NCBI GenBank assembly: GCA_963759095.1 | Contig: CAVWYF010000038.1 | Span: 38,314 to 102,313, forward strand | DNA length: 64,000 nucleotides | Source: Anderseniella sp963759095 | GTDB taxonomy: Bacteria; Pseudomonadota; Alphaproteobacteria; Rhizobiales; Aestuariivirgaceae | Reading direction: 5' to 3' | Shown here: in pieces, positions 9,534 to 17,431 of the stretch | How the letters are laid out: each line of letters begins with the position of its first letter | Position numbering within the stretch: position 1 is the first letter of the stretch | Notes under the pieces: generated by a model | Database searches by the model: none | What the model saw: the letters and a program-made list of their open reading frames with translations, nothing else | What the model was told of the DNA's origin: nothing | Program-made: the position numbers and the translations under genes

Positions 9534-9680
9534 ACTCAACTTCTGTTCGATTCCGATTTAAATAACCAAAATCAAGGTAACTTACCCAGATCATTATCAT
9601 TTCTGGTACCAGTTGTGCTATGCCAAAGCTCCACCGGCCCCGCAAAGAGGGCCTTCTATTGTCTCTCAGGGAGGGGTTGC

Positions 9681-10721
9681 ATGGCAAAAGCCGCCAAGAA
9701 AACGTCTGGTGCATCCAACAAAGCGGCACCAGCGAGCGCCAAGTCCAATTCCGCATTCAACAAGGAACAGGACCTCAAGGCCTATGAGGACATGCTGCTG
9801 ATCCGGCGGTTTGAGGAAAAGGCCGGCCAGTTGTATGGCATGGGCCATATTGGCGGGTTCTGCCATCTCTATATCGGGCAGGAAGCGGTTGTTGTCGGCA
9901 TGGAAATGGCGATGGTTGAAGGTGACCAGATGATCACCTCCTATCGTGATCACGGCCATATGCTGGCCTGCGGCATGGATCCGAAAGGCGTGATGGCGGA
10001 ACTGACCGGCAGGCAGGGCGGATATTCGCGCGGCAAGGGCGGTTCGATGCACATGTTTTCCCGCGAGAAAGAATTTTACGGCGGCCATGGCATCGTCGGG
10101 GCGCAGGTGCCGCTGGGCGCCGGTCTGGCGTTTGCCGACAAGTACAAGGGTAACGGCAAGGTGTCGGCTACCTATTTTGGCGAGGGCGCGACCAATCAGG
10201 GCCAGGTTTATGAAACCTTCAACATGGCGTCCTTGTGGAAACTGCCGGTGATATTCGTTATTGAAAACAACGGTTATGCCATGGGCACAGCGGTGAAACG
10301 CTCTGCAGCTCTGGCCGAGCAATTGTTCAACCGCGGGTCTGTTTACGGTATTCCCGGCGAACAGGTTGATGGCATGGACGTGCGCATGGTGAAGGAAGCG
10401 GCGGACCGCGCCACCGACCACTGCCGGTCCGGCAAGGGCCCTTACATTCTTGAAATGAAGACCTACCGCTATCGCGGCCATTCCATGTCCGACCCGGCGA
10501 AATACCGCTCGCGTGATGAAGTTCAGAAAATGCGCGAGGAGCATGACCCGATCGAACAGGTCAAGCGACGTTTGAGCGGTGATCACGGTCTTGGCGATGA
10601 TGACCTGAAATCCATCGACGCGCGCATCCGCAAGATCGTGACGGACGCAGCCGATTTCGCGCAGGCCGACGCCTTGCCTGATCCGGCAGAATTGTGGACC
10701 GACATTTATGTGGACGCGTAA
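9681..10721 (+). CDS. pdhA: Pyruvate dehydrogenase E1 component, alpha subunit
   Basis: Thiamine-diphosphate subunit of the pyruvate dehydrogenase complex, which decarboxylates pyruvate and passes the acetyl group to the lipoyl arm. About 346 residues. Visible motifs are MLLIRRFEEKAGQLYGMG, FCHLYIGQEA, the TPP/Mg motif GEGATNQGQVYETFNMA with IENNGYAMGTA, and the phosphorylation-loop equivalent YRYRGHSMSDPAKYR. The start at 9681 (MAKAAKKTSG) follows a strong GGGAGGGG site at 9669-9676. An upstream in-frame ATG at 9615 has no such site. The N-terminal ~30 residues are Ala/Lys-rich and low complexity. First gene of the pdh operon. Confidence 0.97.
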   Translation: MAKAAKKTSGASNKAAPASAKSNSAFNKEQDLKAYEDMLLIRRFEEKAGQLYGMGHIGGFCHLYIGQEAVVVGMEMAMVEGDQMITSYRDHGHMLACGMDPKGVMAELTGRQGGYSRGKGGSMHMFSREKEFYGGHGIVGAQVPLGAGLAFADKYKGNGKVSATYFGEGATNQGQVYETFNMASLWKLPVIFVIENNGYAMGTAVKRSAALAEQLFNRGSVYGIPGEQVDGMDVRMVKEAADRATDHCRSGKGPYILEMKTYRYRGHSMSDPAKYRSRDEVQKMREEHDPIEQVKRRLSGDHGLGDDDLKSIDARIRKIVTDAADFAQADALPDPAELWTDIYVDA

Positions 10722-10738
10722 GGTGGGGGCGATCGGAA

Positions 10739-11053
10739 GTGGACGCGGACACAACACTTCTACTGGAGGCTTCGGGCTTCATTTTTTTCTGGTGCGTTGG
10801 CATGGCAGCGGGTGTTTACGGCCTTTATGCGCAAATAAGGTTTTTCCTTGCGGCAGATCGGAGACGGGGATGGCGGTTGTATTTTCCCGGTTTGCGATTT
10901 CAATCGGACATATGTCGGGGCAATTTCACCCGTTATGGCGGTCCGCTTGCTCAAGGCTATCTGGCACGAATGAGAAAAGCCGCCATTGCATTCCTGGTGG
11001 CGTGGATGCTCGGAGTAGCATGGTTTGCGATCGTATTTTTGCCTCAACTGTGA
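10739..11053 (+). CDS. Small two-helix membrane protein within the pdh operon
   Basis: About 104 residues with two hydrophobic segments (ASGFIFFWCVGMAAGVYGLY and AAIAFLVAWMLGVAWFAIVF) separated by an Arg-rich, probably cytoplasmic loop. The second helix ends three residues before the C-terminus. The start is uncertain; GTG 10739 is chosen because the peptide then begins with a short polar stretch before helix 1. An upstream in-frame ATG at 10694 lies inside pdhA. It occupies the pdhA-pdhB gap, which in many relatives is nearly empty or holds an unrelated small gene. No family was recognised and no function is assigned. Confidence 0.6.
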   Translation: MDADTTLLLEASGFIFFWCVGMAAGVYGLYAQIRFFLAADRRRGWRLYFPGLRFQSDICRGNFTRYGGPLAQGYLARMRKAAIAFLVAWMLGVAWFAIVFLPQL

Positions 11054-11152
11054 ACTGGCCGGTAAAAATTGCGAGTGATGCGAGCATTTTTGGAAATATC
11101 AGGGGTTATGGAACCCGTAATCGGAAATTTTTTGTAGCGGGAGTGTGCTGAG

Positions 11153-12535
11153 ATGGCCGTTGAAATTTTGATGCCGGCGCTTTCGCCGACGATGGAAGAG
11201 GGCAAGCTCGCACGCTGGCTGGTCAAGGAGGGTGACACCGTCACTTCCGGAGATATCATCGCCGAGATTGAAACCGACAAGGCCACCATGGAGGTCGAAG
11301 CAGTGGACGAGGGCACCGTCGCCTCGATCGCCATTGCCGAGGGTACCGAGGGGGTGAAAGTCAACACGGTGATTGCCGTACTGGCAGCAGACGGTGAGGA
11401 TGCATCTGCAGTGAGCGCAGCGTCTGTGGCTGCACCTGCGGCAGACGCCGCGCCTGTCGCGGAAGCACCTGCAGCCGTGCCGGCACCAATGGCGGCACCT
11501 GCTGCGCTAAGTGCTGTCACGACACCTGACCCTGAAATCCCCGAAGGTACCGAAATGGTGCAGATGACGGTGCGTGAAGCACTCAATTCTGCCATGGCGG
11601 AAGAAATGCGCCGCGATGACACTGTGTTCCTGATAGGTGAAGAGGTGGCCGAATACCAGGGTGCCTACAAGATTTCCGAAGGCCTGCTGGAGGAATTTGG
11701 CGAAAAGCGGGTCATCGATACGCCTATCACCGAACACGGCTTCACCGGTATTGCGGTGGGCGCGGCGTTCGGCGGGCTGAAGCCGATTGTCGAATTCATG
11801 ACATTCAACTTTGCCATGCAGGCGATTGACCACATCATCAATTCAGCGGCCAAGACACTGTACATGTCCGGTGGCCAGATGGGCGCGCACATGGTGTTTC
11901 GCGGGGCCAATGGCGCTGCCGCGCGTGTCGGTGCGCAACACTCCCAGGATTATGCCAGCTGGTATGCCCATGTACCGGGCCTGAAAGTGGTGATGCCGTA
12001 TTCAGCAGCCGATGCGAAAGGCCTGCTCAAGGCGTCCATCCGCGACCCGAACCCGGTGATCTTCCTGGAAAACGAAATTCTGTATGGGCGCAAGTTTGAG
12101 GTCCCCAAGCTGGACGACTGGGTAGTGCCGATCGGCAAGGCGCGGATTGCGCGCGCCGGCAGTGATGTCACCATCGTGTCGTGGGGTATGGGCATGTCAT
12201 ATTCCATGGAGGCTGCGGAAAAACTTGCAGCAGAAGGTATCGAGGCCGAAGTCATCGATCTTCGCTCATTGCGACCAATGGACATTCCGACGGTGCTGGA
12301 AAGTGTGCGGAAGACCAATCGTTGTGTGACCGTGGAAGAAGCCTGGCCGGTGTGTTCGGTGGGCTCTGAAGTGGCCGCCCAGATCATGACGCATGCGTTT
12401 GATTATCTCGATGCGCCGGTGGCCCGCGTCAATGGCAAGGATGTGCCGATGCCGTACGCTGCAAATCTGGAAAAGCTGGCGCTGCCCAATGCGGATGAAG
12501 TTGTCGAGGCGGCCAAGTCCGTCCTGTACCGGTAA
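11153..12535 (+). CDS. pdhB: Pyruvate dehydrogenase E1 component, beta subunit, with N-terminal lipoyl domain
   Basis: Beta subunit of E1, 460 residues against about 330 for a plain E1 beta. The extra N-terminus is a biotinyl/lipoyl domain (residues 1-80) with the lipoylation lysine at about residue 43 in IETDKATMEVEA. An Ala/Pro-rich linker follows (about residues 83-125). The catalytic part has MTVREALNSAMAEEM, FLIGEEVAEYQGAYKISEGL, ITEHGFTGIAVGAAFGGLKP and the C-terminal transketolase domain ending EKLALPNADEVVEAAK. A lipoylated E1 beta is a known feature of alphaproteobacterial complexes. It lies 17 bases upstream of pdhC. Confidence 0.97.
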   Translation: MAVEILMPALSPTMEEGKLARWLVKEGDTVTSGDIIAEIETDKATMEVEAVDEGTVASIAIAEGTEGVKVNTVIAVLAADGEDASAVSAASVAAPAADAAPVAEAPAAVPAPMAAPAALSAVTTPDPEIPEGTEMVQMTVREALNSAMAEEMRRDDTVFLIGEEVAEYQGAYKISEGLLEEFGEKRVIDTPITEHGFTGIAVGAAFGGLKPIVEFMTFNFAMQAIDHIINSAAKTLYMSGGQMGAHMVFRGANGAAARVGAQHSQDYASWYAHVPGLKVVMPYSAADAKGLLKASIRDPNPVIFLENEILYGRKFEVPKLDDWVVPIGKARIARAGSDVTIVSWGMGMSYSMEAAEKLAAEGIEAEVIDLRSLRPMDIPTVLESVRKTNRCVTVEEAWPVCSVGSEVAAQIMTHAFDYLDAPVARVNGKDVPMPYAANLEKLALPNADEVVEAAKSVLYR

Positions 12536-12550
12536 GGGGAGCGCAAGGTC

Positions 12551-13885
12551 ATGCCAACAGAAATTCTGATGCCCGCTCTGTCGCCCACCATGGAAACCGG
12601 AAAGCTGGCCAAGTGGCTGGTCAAGGAAGGCGACACGGTTACGTCCGGTGACATAATTGCCGAGATTGAAACCGACAAGGCGACCATGGAAGTGGAAGCC
12701 GTGGACGAAGGCAAGGTCGGCAAAATCCTGGTCGCCGAAGGCACTGAGGAAGTGGCGGTCAACACCACCATTGCCGTGTTGCTGGAAGACGGCGAAAGCG
12801 CCGATGACATACAGGCCAGTGCGGCGCCTGCGGCCGCGGCACCCGTACCGGCGGCTGCACCAGCCGAGGCTGCTCCAGCGCAAGCTGCTGCAAAACCTGC
12901 TGCTGCGACACCAACACCGGCTGCCGCGCCGGCGCGTGAGCCTGATGCCCGCATCTTTGCGTCTCCTCTGGCGCGGCGCATCGCACAGCAGAACAACATC
13001 GACATTGCGCTATTGTCAGGCTCCGGTCCGCATGGCCGCGTCATCAAGCTGGATGTGGAAACGGCACTCAAGGATGGTGTACCGACGCAGGCACCTGCGG
13101 CTGCGGCATCTGCCGCCGCTGCAGCGCCTGCGATGGCATCCGGCCCGTCCGACGACATGGTGCGCAGACTGTTTGCCGATGGCTCGTTTGAAGAGCTGCC
13201 GCATGACGGCATGCGCAAGACCATTGCGTCACGTCTGACCGAAAGCCATCAGACCATTCCGGCTTATTTCATCTCGGTGGATTGCATGCTTGATGCCCTG
13301 CTGAAATCGCGGGCCGAATTCAATGCGGCGGCCCCAAAGGACAAGGATGACAAGCCGGCCTACAAGTTGTCGGTGAATGACTTCATCATCAAGGCGCTGG
13401 CGCTGGCGCTGCGCGATGTACCGATGGCCAATGCGTCGTGGACGTCAACCGCAAGGCTTTTACACAAGCATTCTGATGTGGGTGTCGCAGTCGCGATACC
13501 GGATGGGCTGATTACACCAATTGTGCGGGAAGCCGAAATCAAGCCTTTGTCGATGATTTCTGCAGAGGTCAAAGACATGGCGGGACGCGCCCGTGACCGG
13601 AAACTGAAGCCGGAGGAGTATCAGGGCGGCACCACGGCGGTGTCCAACCTTGGCATGTTCGGGGTCGATAACTTCACCTCGATCATCAACCCGCCGCATG
13701 CATCCATCGTGTCCATCGGGGCAGGGGTGCAAAAACCCGTGGTGAAAGATGGTGCGGTCGCAATTGCTACTGTGATGAATGCGACTTTCGCATTTGATCA
13801 CCGCGTCATCGACGGTGCGCTCGGTGGCCAGCTGGCAACGGCTTTCCGCCGCTACCTCGAAAATCCCATGGCGATGGTGGTGTGA
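12551..13885 (+). CDS. pdhC: Dihydrolipoamide acetyltransferase (pyruvate dehydrogenase E2)
   Basis: Core acetyltransferase of the pyruvate dehydrogenase complex, 444 residues. Order of domains: one lipoyl domain (residues 1-80, lysine about 43), a long Ala/Pro linker, a peripheral-subunit-binding domain (ASPLARRIAQQNNIDIALLS, then GSGPHGRVIKLDVE) at about residues 137-175, a second linker, and the catalytic domain with NDFIIKALALALRDVP and the active-site DHRVIDGALGGQ near the C-terminus. Its lipoyl domain is almost identical in protein sequence to that of the preceding gene, but differs at many synonymous positions. Confidence 0.97.
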   Translation: MPTEILMPALSPTMETGKLAKWLVKEGDTVTSGDIIAEIETDKATMEVEAVDEGKVGKILVAEGTEEVAVNTTIAVLLEDGESADDIQASAAPAAAAPVPAAAPAEAAPAQAAAKPAAATPTPAAAPAREPDARIFASPLARRIAQQNNIDIALLSGSGPHGRVIKLDVETALKDGVPTQAPAAAASAAAAAPAMASGPSDDMVRRLFADGSFEELPHDGMRKTIASRLTESHQTIPAYFISVDCMLDALLKSRAEFNAAAPKDKDDKPAYKLSVNDFIIKALALALRDVPMANASWTSTARLLHKHSDVGVAVAIPDGLITPIVREAEIKPLSMISAEVKDMAGRARDRKLKPEEYQGGTTAVSNLGMFGVDNFTSIINPPHASIVSIGAGVQKPVVKDGAVAIATVMNATFAFDHRVIDGALGGQLATAFRRYLENPMAMVV

Positions 13886-13967
13886 TGGTCAAACCTCGCC
13901 GCAAGTGGCCAGGTGGATTGGATTTCTGCTTTGGTGGAAATGAAGGTTGCGGACCTGGTTCCCCGTC

Positions 13968-13987
13968 ATTCCCGCGAGAGCGGGAAT
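13968..13987 (+). repeat. Short palindromic intergenic repeat (REP-like)
   Basis: An 8-bp perfect stem, ATTCCCGC/GCGGGAAT, with loop GAGA, preceded by CCCCGTC. This matches the widespread 'CGTCATTCCCGCGA..GCGGGAAT' repeat seen in many proteobacterial genomes, often misread as protein (VIPARAGIE). It lies between pdhC and the small gene before lpd. Only one copy was seen here. Confidence 0.7.
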
Positions 13988-14009
13988 CGAATGCCGGTGG
14001 AGTGAATGG

Positions 14010-14165
14010 GTGAGTGAAATGGCAGGCAAAGGGGTTGGCGGTGCCCGGCGTTTGTATGAGGCCAAGGGCTACAAGGTCACGGCGCGGCGGCCGCGTGTGG
14101 CATTTGAAACGGATCGGACAGGCTCTGCTGAGTGGCTGATGATGATGAAGGATCTGAAGGTATGA
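14010..14165 (+). CDS. Small basic protein between pdhC and lpd
   Basis: About 51 residues from GTG 14010 (SEMAGKGVGGARRLYEAKGY...) or 48 from ATG 14019. Basic, soluble, with no cysteine pairs or membrane segment. The stop overlaps the lpd start by four bases (ATGA), which is the main reason to believe it is translated: it would couple lpd to the upstream operon. A longer open frame from 13947 runs through the palindromic repeat and is not believed. No family recognised. Confidence 0.5.
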   Translation: MSEMAGKGVGGARRLYEAKGYKVTARRPRVAFETDRTGSAEWLMMMKDLKV

Positions 14166-15607
14166 CTGAAACGAGTTTCGACGTAATCATCATCGGGGCC
14201 GGGCCCGGCGGTTATGTTACTGCGATACGAGCGGCACAGCTCGGCATGAAGGTCGCCATTGTGGAGCGCGAGCATCTGGGCGGCATCTGCCTCAACTGGG
14301 GCTGTATCCCGACCAAGGCACTGTTACGGTCTGCCGAAATTTATCACTATATGAACCATGCCGGTGATTACGGCCTGTCGGCGGATAATGTGAGCTTTGA
14401 CGCAGCAGCCGTCGTCAAACGCTCGCGTGGTGTTTCCGGGCGCCTGAACGGAGGCGTCGGACATCTTCTGAAAAAGAACAAGGTTCAGGTGATCTGGGGC
14501 GAAGCCAAGGTAACCAAGCCCGGCGAAGTTGTGGTGGCGAAGTCTTCCAAGCCGCCGATGCAGCCGGCACATCCGGATCCCAAAGGGGCGGCAGGGCCCG
14601 GCACCTACACGGCAAAGCACATTATCATTGCAACAGGTGCCCGCCCGCGCGCACTGGCCGGGCTGGAACCGGACGGCAAACTGGTGTGGACTTATTTCGA
14701 AGCCATGGTGCCACCGGAAATGCCGGGCAAGCTGCTGGTTGTCGGTTCCGGTGCCATCGGCATTGAATTTGCCAGTTTTTACAATGCCATGGGTGTTGAT
14801 GTTACCGTGGTCGAGATCATGGATCAGATCATGCCGGTGGAAGATACCGAGATTGCCGGGCTGGCCCGCAAGCAGCTTGAGAAGCAGGGCCTCAAGATCA
14901 TGACCGGCACCAAGGTTGCGAGCCTGAAAAAGGGTGCAAATGACGTGACCGCTGCCATTGAGGATGCCAAGGGCGTCAAGTCCGAGCTGAAAATGGACCG
15001 GGTGATTTCCGCGGTGGGCGTGGTCGGTAATATCGAAAACCTTGGTCTTGAGGCGCTTGGCGTCAAGACAGACCGTGGCTGCGTGGTGATTGACGGGTAT
15101 GGCAACACCAATGTTCCCGGCATTTATGCCATTGGTGATGTGGCCGGTCCGCCCATGCTGGCCCACAAGGCTGAACATGAGGGTGTGATCTGTGTCGACA
15201 AGATAGCAGGCCAGCCGAATGTGCATCCCATGAAGAAAGAACAGATACCGGGCTGCACCTATTGCCATCCGCAGGTTGCCTCCGTTGGACTGACGGAACG
15301 TGCCGCGAAGGAAAAGGGCATCGACATCAAAATCGGCCGGTTCCCGTTCATGGCCAATGGCAAGGCCATTGCGCTGGGTGAGGATCAGGGCCTGATCAAG
15401 ACCATATTCGACAAGAAAACAGGGCAGTTGCTGGGTGCCCATATGGTCGGTGCGGAAGTCACCGAACTGATACAGGGCTTCGTTATTGCGATGGGGCTTG
15501 AAACCACCGAGGAAGATCTGATGCACACGGTGTTCCCGCACCCGACACTTTCAGAAATGATGCATGAAAGTGTACTTGATGCCTATGGCCGCGTGATCCA
15601 TATGTAG
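14162..15607 (+). CDS. lpd: Dihydrolipoyl dehydrogenase (E3)
   Basis: FAD enzyme that reoxidises dihydrolipoamide in the pyruvate dehydrogenase complex and passes electrons to NAD+. 481 residues. FAD motif IIIGAGPGGYVTAIRAAQLG; redox-active disulfide Cys43/Cys48 in GGICLNWGCIPTKALL; NAD-binding LLVVGSGAIGIEFASF; second FAD segment NVPGIYAIGDVAGPPMLAHK; C-terminal dimer HPTLSE with the catalytic histidine-glutamate pair. ATG 14162 (MTETSFDV) is chosen over 14132 because it starts directly before the first strand. A Pro/Lys-rich insertion at about residues 125-150 (SSKPPMQPAHPDPKGAAG) is longer than in many homologues but is known from alphaproteobacteria. Confidence 0.97.
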   Translation: MTETSFDVIIIGAGPGGYVTAIRAAQLGMKVAIVEREHLGGICLNWGCIPTKALLRSAEIYHYMNHAGDYGLSADNVSFDAAAVVKRSRGVSGRLNGGVGHLLKKNKVQVIWGEAKVTKPGEVVVAKSSKPPMQPAHPDPKGAAGPGTYTAKHIIIATGARPRALAGLEPDGKLVWTYFEAMVPPEMPGKLLVVGSGAIGIEFASFYNAMGVDVTVVEIMDQIMPVEDTEIAGLARKQLEKQGLKIMTGTKVASLKKGANDVTAAIEDAKGVKSELKMDRVISAVGVVGNIENLGLEALGVKTDRGCVVIDGYGNTNVPGIYAIGDVAGPPMLAHKAEHEGVICVDKIAGQPNVHPMKKEQIPGCTYCHPQVASVGLTERAAKEKGIDIKIGRFPFMANGKAIALGEDQGLIKTIFDKKTGQLLGAHMVGAEVTELIQGFVIAMGLETTEEDLMHTVFPHPTLSEMMHESVLDAYGRVIHM

Positions 15608-15610
15608 GCC

Positions 15611-15649
15611 TAGAGCAACATGGGTTCAACTCAACCCATACTGATCTGG
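15611..15649 (+). repeat. Two-hairpin intergenic repeat, copy 2 (strongly deleted)
   Basis: Starts TAGAGCAAC, keeps the ATGGGTT/AACCCAT stem, and then jumps directly to the terminal ACTGATCTGG of the full repeat. The middle, about 60 bases, is missing; the junction falls where both hairpins share CCAT. It lies just after lpd and before the first GlsB-like gene. Confidence 0.75.
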
Positions 15650-15676
15650 ACGGGGCAAGTTTGAGGAAATTACGGA

Positions 15677-15964
15677 ATGGATATGGCATTGATGGATCTT
15701 GGTGGCGGTGTGGGGATTTTCGGCACCTTGCTGATCGGAGGCGTCGCTGGCTGGTTTGCAGAAAAACTGACCGGTGCGAGCCACGGACTGTTGACCAATA
15801 TCGTGATTGGTATCCTGGGTGCCTTTGTAGGTGGCTGGATTGCCAATGCGCTGGGCCTGCAACTGGGTGAACTTTTCAACGGCTGGTTCTGGGGCAATGT
15901 GCTGGTGTCTGTTGTCGGGGCTGTTCTTCTAATTACGGTTTATCGTATGCTCAGGGGCAAGTGA
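15677..15964 (+). CDS. GlsB/YeaQ/YmgE-family membrane protein 1
   Basis: Transglycosylase-associated family small membrane protein, 95 residues with three hydrophobic segments. The family pattern GTLLIGGVAGWFAEKLTG, then IVIGILGAFVGGWIANALGL and a C-terminal VVGAVLLITVYRMLRG is clear. Members are often stress-induced, but no biochemical activity is known. It is followed after 42 bases by a paralogue, so this is probably a local duplication that has diverged. Repeat copies flank the pair on both sides. A weak GAGGAAA site precedes the ATG at 15677. Confidence 0.88.
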   Translation: MDMALMDLGGGVGIFGTLLIGGVAGWFAEKLTGASHGLLTNIVIGILGAFVGGWIANALGLQLGELFNGWFWGNVLVSVVGAVLLITVYRMLRGK

Positions 15965-16006
15965 GTCTCATCGGCTTGCTGATGCAAACCCAATCAGGAG
16001 GGGAAT

Positions 16007-16255
16007 ATGGTAGGTATAGGCTGGATTATGACAATCATTCTCGGCGCTTTGGCCGGATGGATTGCAGAAAAAGTGATGAAGTTCGACACCGGGCTTTTGA
16101 TGAATATCGTGCTGGGAATTGGCGGCGCGTTGATCGGTAACTTCCTACTGTCCCTGCTTGGTCTGGGATTTGGCGGTCTGATCGGGCAACTGGTGGTGGC
16201 TGTGGCCGGCGCCTGTCTGCTGATCTACGCGTACCGGATGATCAAGTCGCGCTAG
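16007..16255 (+). CDS. GlsB/YeaQ/YmgE-family membrane protein 2
   Basis: Second transglycosylase-associated family protein, 82 residues, three hydrophobic segments: MTIILGALAGWIAEKVMK, IVLGIGGALIGNFLLSLLGL and LVVAVAGACLLIYAYRMIKS. A strong AGGAGGGG ribosome-binding site lies just before ATG 16007. Shorter than its upstream paralogue, which has a longer N-terminus and middle loop. Its TAG stop is formed by the end of repeat copy 3. Function in the family is unknown beyond stress association. Confidence 0.88.
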   Translation: MVGIGWIMTIILGALAGWIAEKVMKFDTGLLMNIVLGIGGALIGNFLLSLLGLGFGGLIGQLVVAVAGACLLIYAYRMIKSR

Positions 16256-16355
16256 ATCAGTATGGCTTTTGATTAAATCAATCAAAAGCCACAAAACTGA
16301 TCGCTCTTAAAGTGCTAGAGCAACTTTATGGGTTCAATTGAACCCATGTTGCTCC
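16252..16355 (-). repeat. Two-hairpin intergenic repeat, copy 3 (full, inverted)
   Basis: Full-length copy in reverse orientation. Read on the minus strand it has GAGCAAC, ATGGGTTCAATTGAACCCAT, AAAGTTGCTCTAGCACTTT, GATCAG, then a second hairpin with arms GGCTTTTGATT/AATCAAAAGCC and a closing CTGATCTAG. The GGC/GCC pair in this stem replaces GGT/ACC in copy 4, a compensatory change. It overlaps the stop codon of the second GlsB-like gene. Confidence 0.88.
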
Positions 16356-16365
16356 AAGCATTCAC

Positions 16366-16427
16366 GGGTTGATGGCAACCCGCTAACATGATCCGGAGCA
16401 GGATGTGGCAGTTTCTCATCCTGCTCC
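16366..16427 (+). promoter_or_regulatory. Two adjacent hairpins in the lipA leader
   Basis: First, GGGTTG/CAACCC (16366-16371 and 16376-16381, 4-base loop). Second, a perfect 11-bp stem GGAGCAGGATG/CATCCTGCTCC (16395-16405 and 16417-16427, 11-base loop). The second ends about 22 bases before the likely lipA start and has no following T-run, so it is not a textbook terminator. It may be a leader structure or a remnant of another repeat. Confidence 0.55.
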
Positions 16428-16449
16428 ATTACCGGAAAGCAAACAGGCT

Positions 16450-17418
16450 TTGGCTACAGTTCTCGACACAACCCAGACGCCGCGCGCGCGGCATCCTGAA
16501 AAGGCACACAAGCCTGACAATCCGGTACAGCGGCGCAAGCCCGACTGGTTGCGGGTCAAGGCACCGGTGTCGGCAAAATATCACGAGACCCGCCAGTTGG
16601 TGCGTGATCACAACCTGGTCACGGTTTGCGAAGAGGCCGGTTGTCCCAATATCGGCGAGTGCTGGGAGAAGAAGCACGCCACCTTCATGATCATGGGGGA
16701 AATCTGCACCAGGGCATGTGCATTCTGCAATGTCGCAACCGGTATGCCGGATGCGCTCGATCCGGGTGAGCCGGAACGGGTGGCTGATGCGGTCGCCAAG
16801 ATGGGCCTGACCCATTCGGTGATTACATCGGTTGACCGTGATGACCTTGCTGACGGCGGCGCAGAACACTTTGCGCAGGTGATCCATGCCATTCGCAAGG
16901 CAGCACCGGATACGACGATTGAAGTCCTGACGCCTGATTTCCTGCGCAAGGACGGGGCAATGGAGATTGTGGTTGACGCCAGGCCCGACGTATTCAACCA
17001 CAATCTTGAAACGGTGCCGCACCTGTATGGCCGCATCCGCCCCGGTGCCCGGTACTTCCACTCGCTGCGGTTGCTGCAGAAGGTGAAGGAGCTTGATCCC
17101 GGTATTTTCACCAAGTCAGGCATCATGGTGGGCCTGGGTGAAAAACGCGAAGACATTTTGCAGGTTATGGATGACATGCGCGCAGCCGACATCGACTTCA
17201 TGACCATTGGCCAGTACCTGCAGCCAACGGCAAAACATGCGGCCATTGACCGGTTCTGGACGCCGGATGAATTCAAGGCGCTGGAAACATCTGCCTATGC
17301 CAAGGGCTTCCTGATGGTATCTGCAAGCCCGCTGACCCGTTCGTCACACCATGCCGGCGATGATTTTGCCCGCCTGCGTGCTGCGCGGGAAGCCAAGGTA
17401 GCCAGGCGCTCCGTCTGA
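16450..17418 (+). CDS. lipA: Lipoyl synthase
   Basis: Radical-SAM enzyme that inserts two sulfurs into octanoyl groups on lipoyl domains, here serving PdhB and PdhC upstream. The auxiliary-cluster motif CEEAGCPNIGECW, radical-SAM CTRACAFCNV, and C-terminal RSSHHAGD with the essential serine are present. About 322 residues from TTG 16450 (ATVLDTTQTPRARHPEKAH), which aligns with rhizobial starts and has GGAAAG 10 bases upstream. A GTG at 16405 would add 15 residues but lies inside an 11-bp hairpin arm. The gene is separated from lpd by the GlsB pair and repeats. Confidence 0.95.
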   Translation: MATVLDTTQTPRARHPEKAHKPDNPVQRRKPDWLRVKAPVSAKYHETRQLVRDHNLVTVCEEAGCPNIGECWEKKHATFMIMGEICTRACAFCNVATGMPDALDPGEPERVADAVAKMGLTHSVITSVDRDDLADGGAEHFAQVIHAIRKAAPDTTIEVLTPDFLRKDGAMEIVVDARPDVFNHNLETVPHLYGRIRPGARYFHSLRLLQKVKELDPGIFTKSGIMVGLGEKREDILQVMDDMRAADIDFMTIGQYLQPTAKHAAIDRFWTPDEFKALETSAYAKGFLMVSASPLTRSSHHAGDDFARLRAAREAKVARRSV

Positions 17419-17431
17419 CCAGTTTGATTTC

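Noticed and set aside
9666..10757. 363-codon open frame antisense to pdhA
   Set aside because: Same reason: shadow of a conserved gene, with no start signal or recognisable domain.
13947..14018. N-terminal extension of the small gene before lpd (PVIPARAGIE)
   Set aside because: This is the translated REP-like palindrome, a common false protein start.
14324..15541. 405-codon open frame antisense to lpd
   Set aside because: Fully opposite a well-conserved gene; long antisense frames are expected in GC-rich codon usage and the protein resembles nothing.
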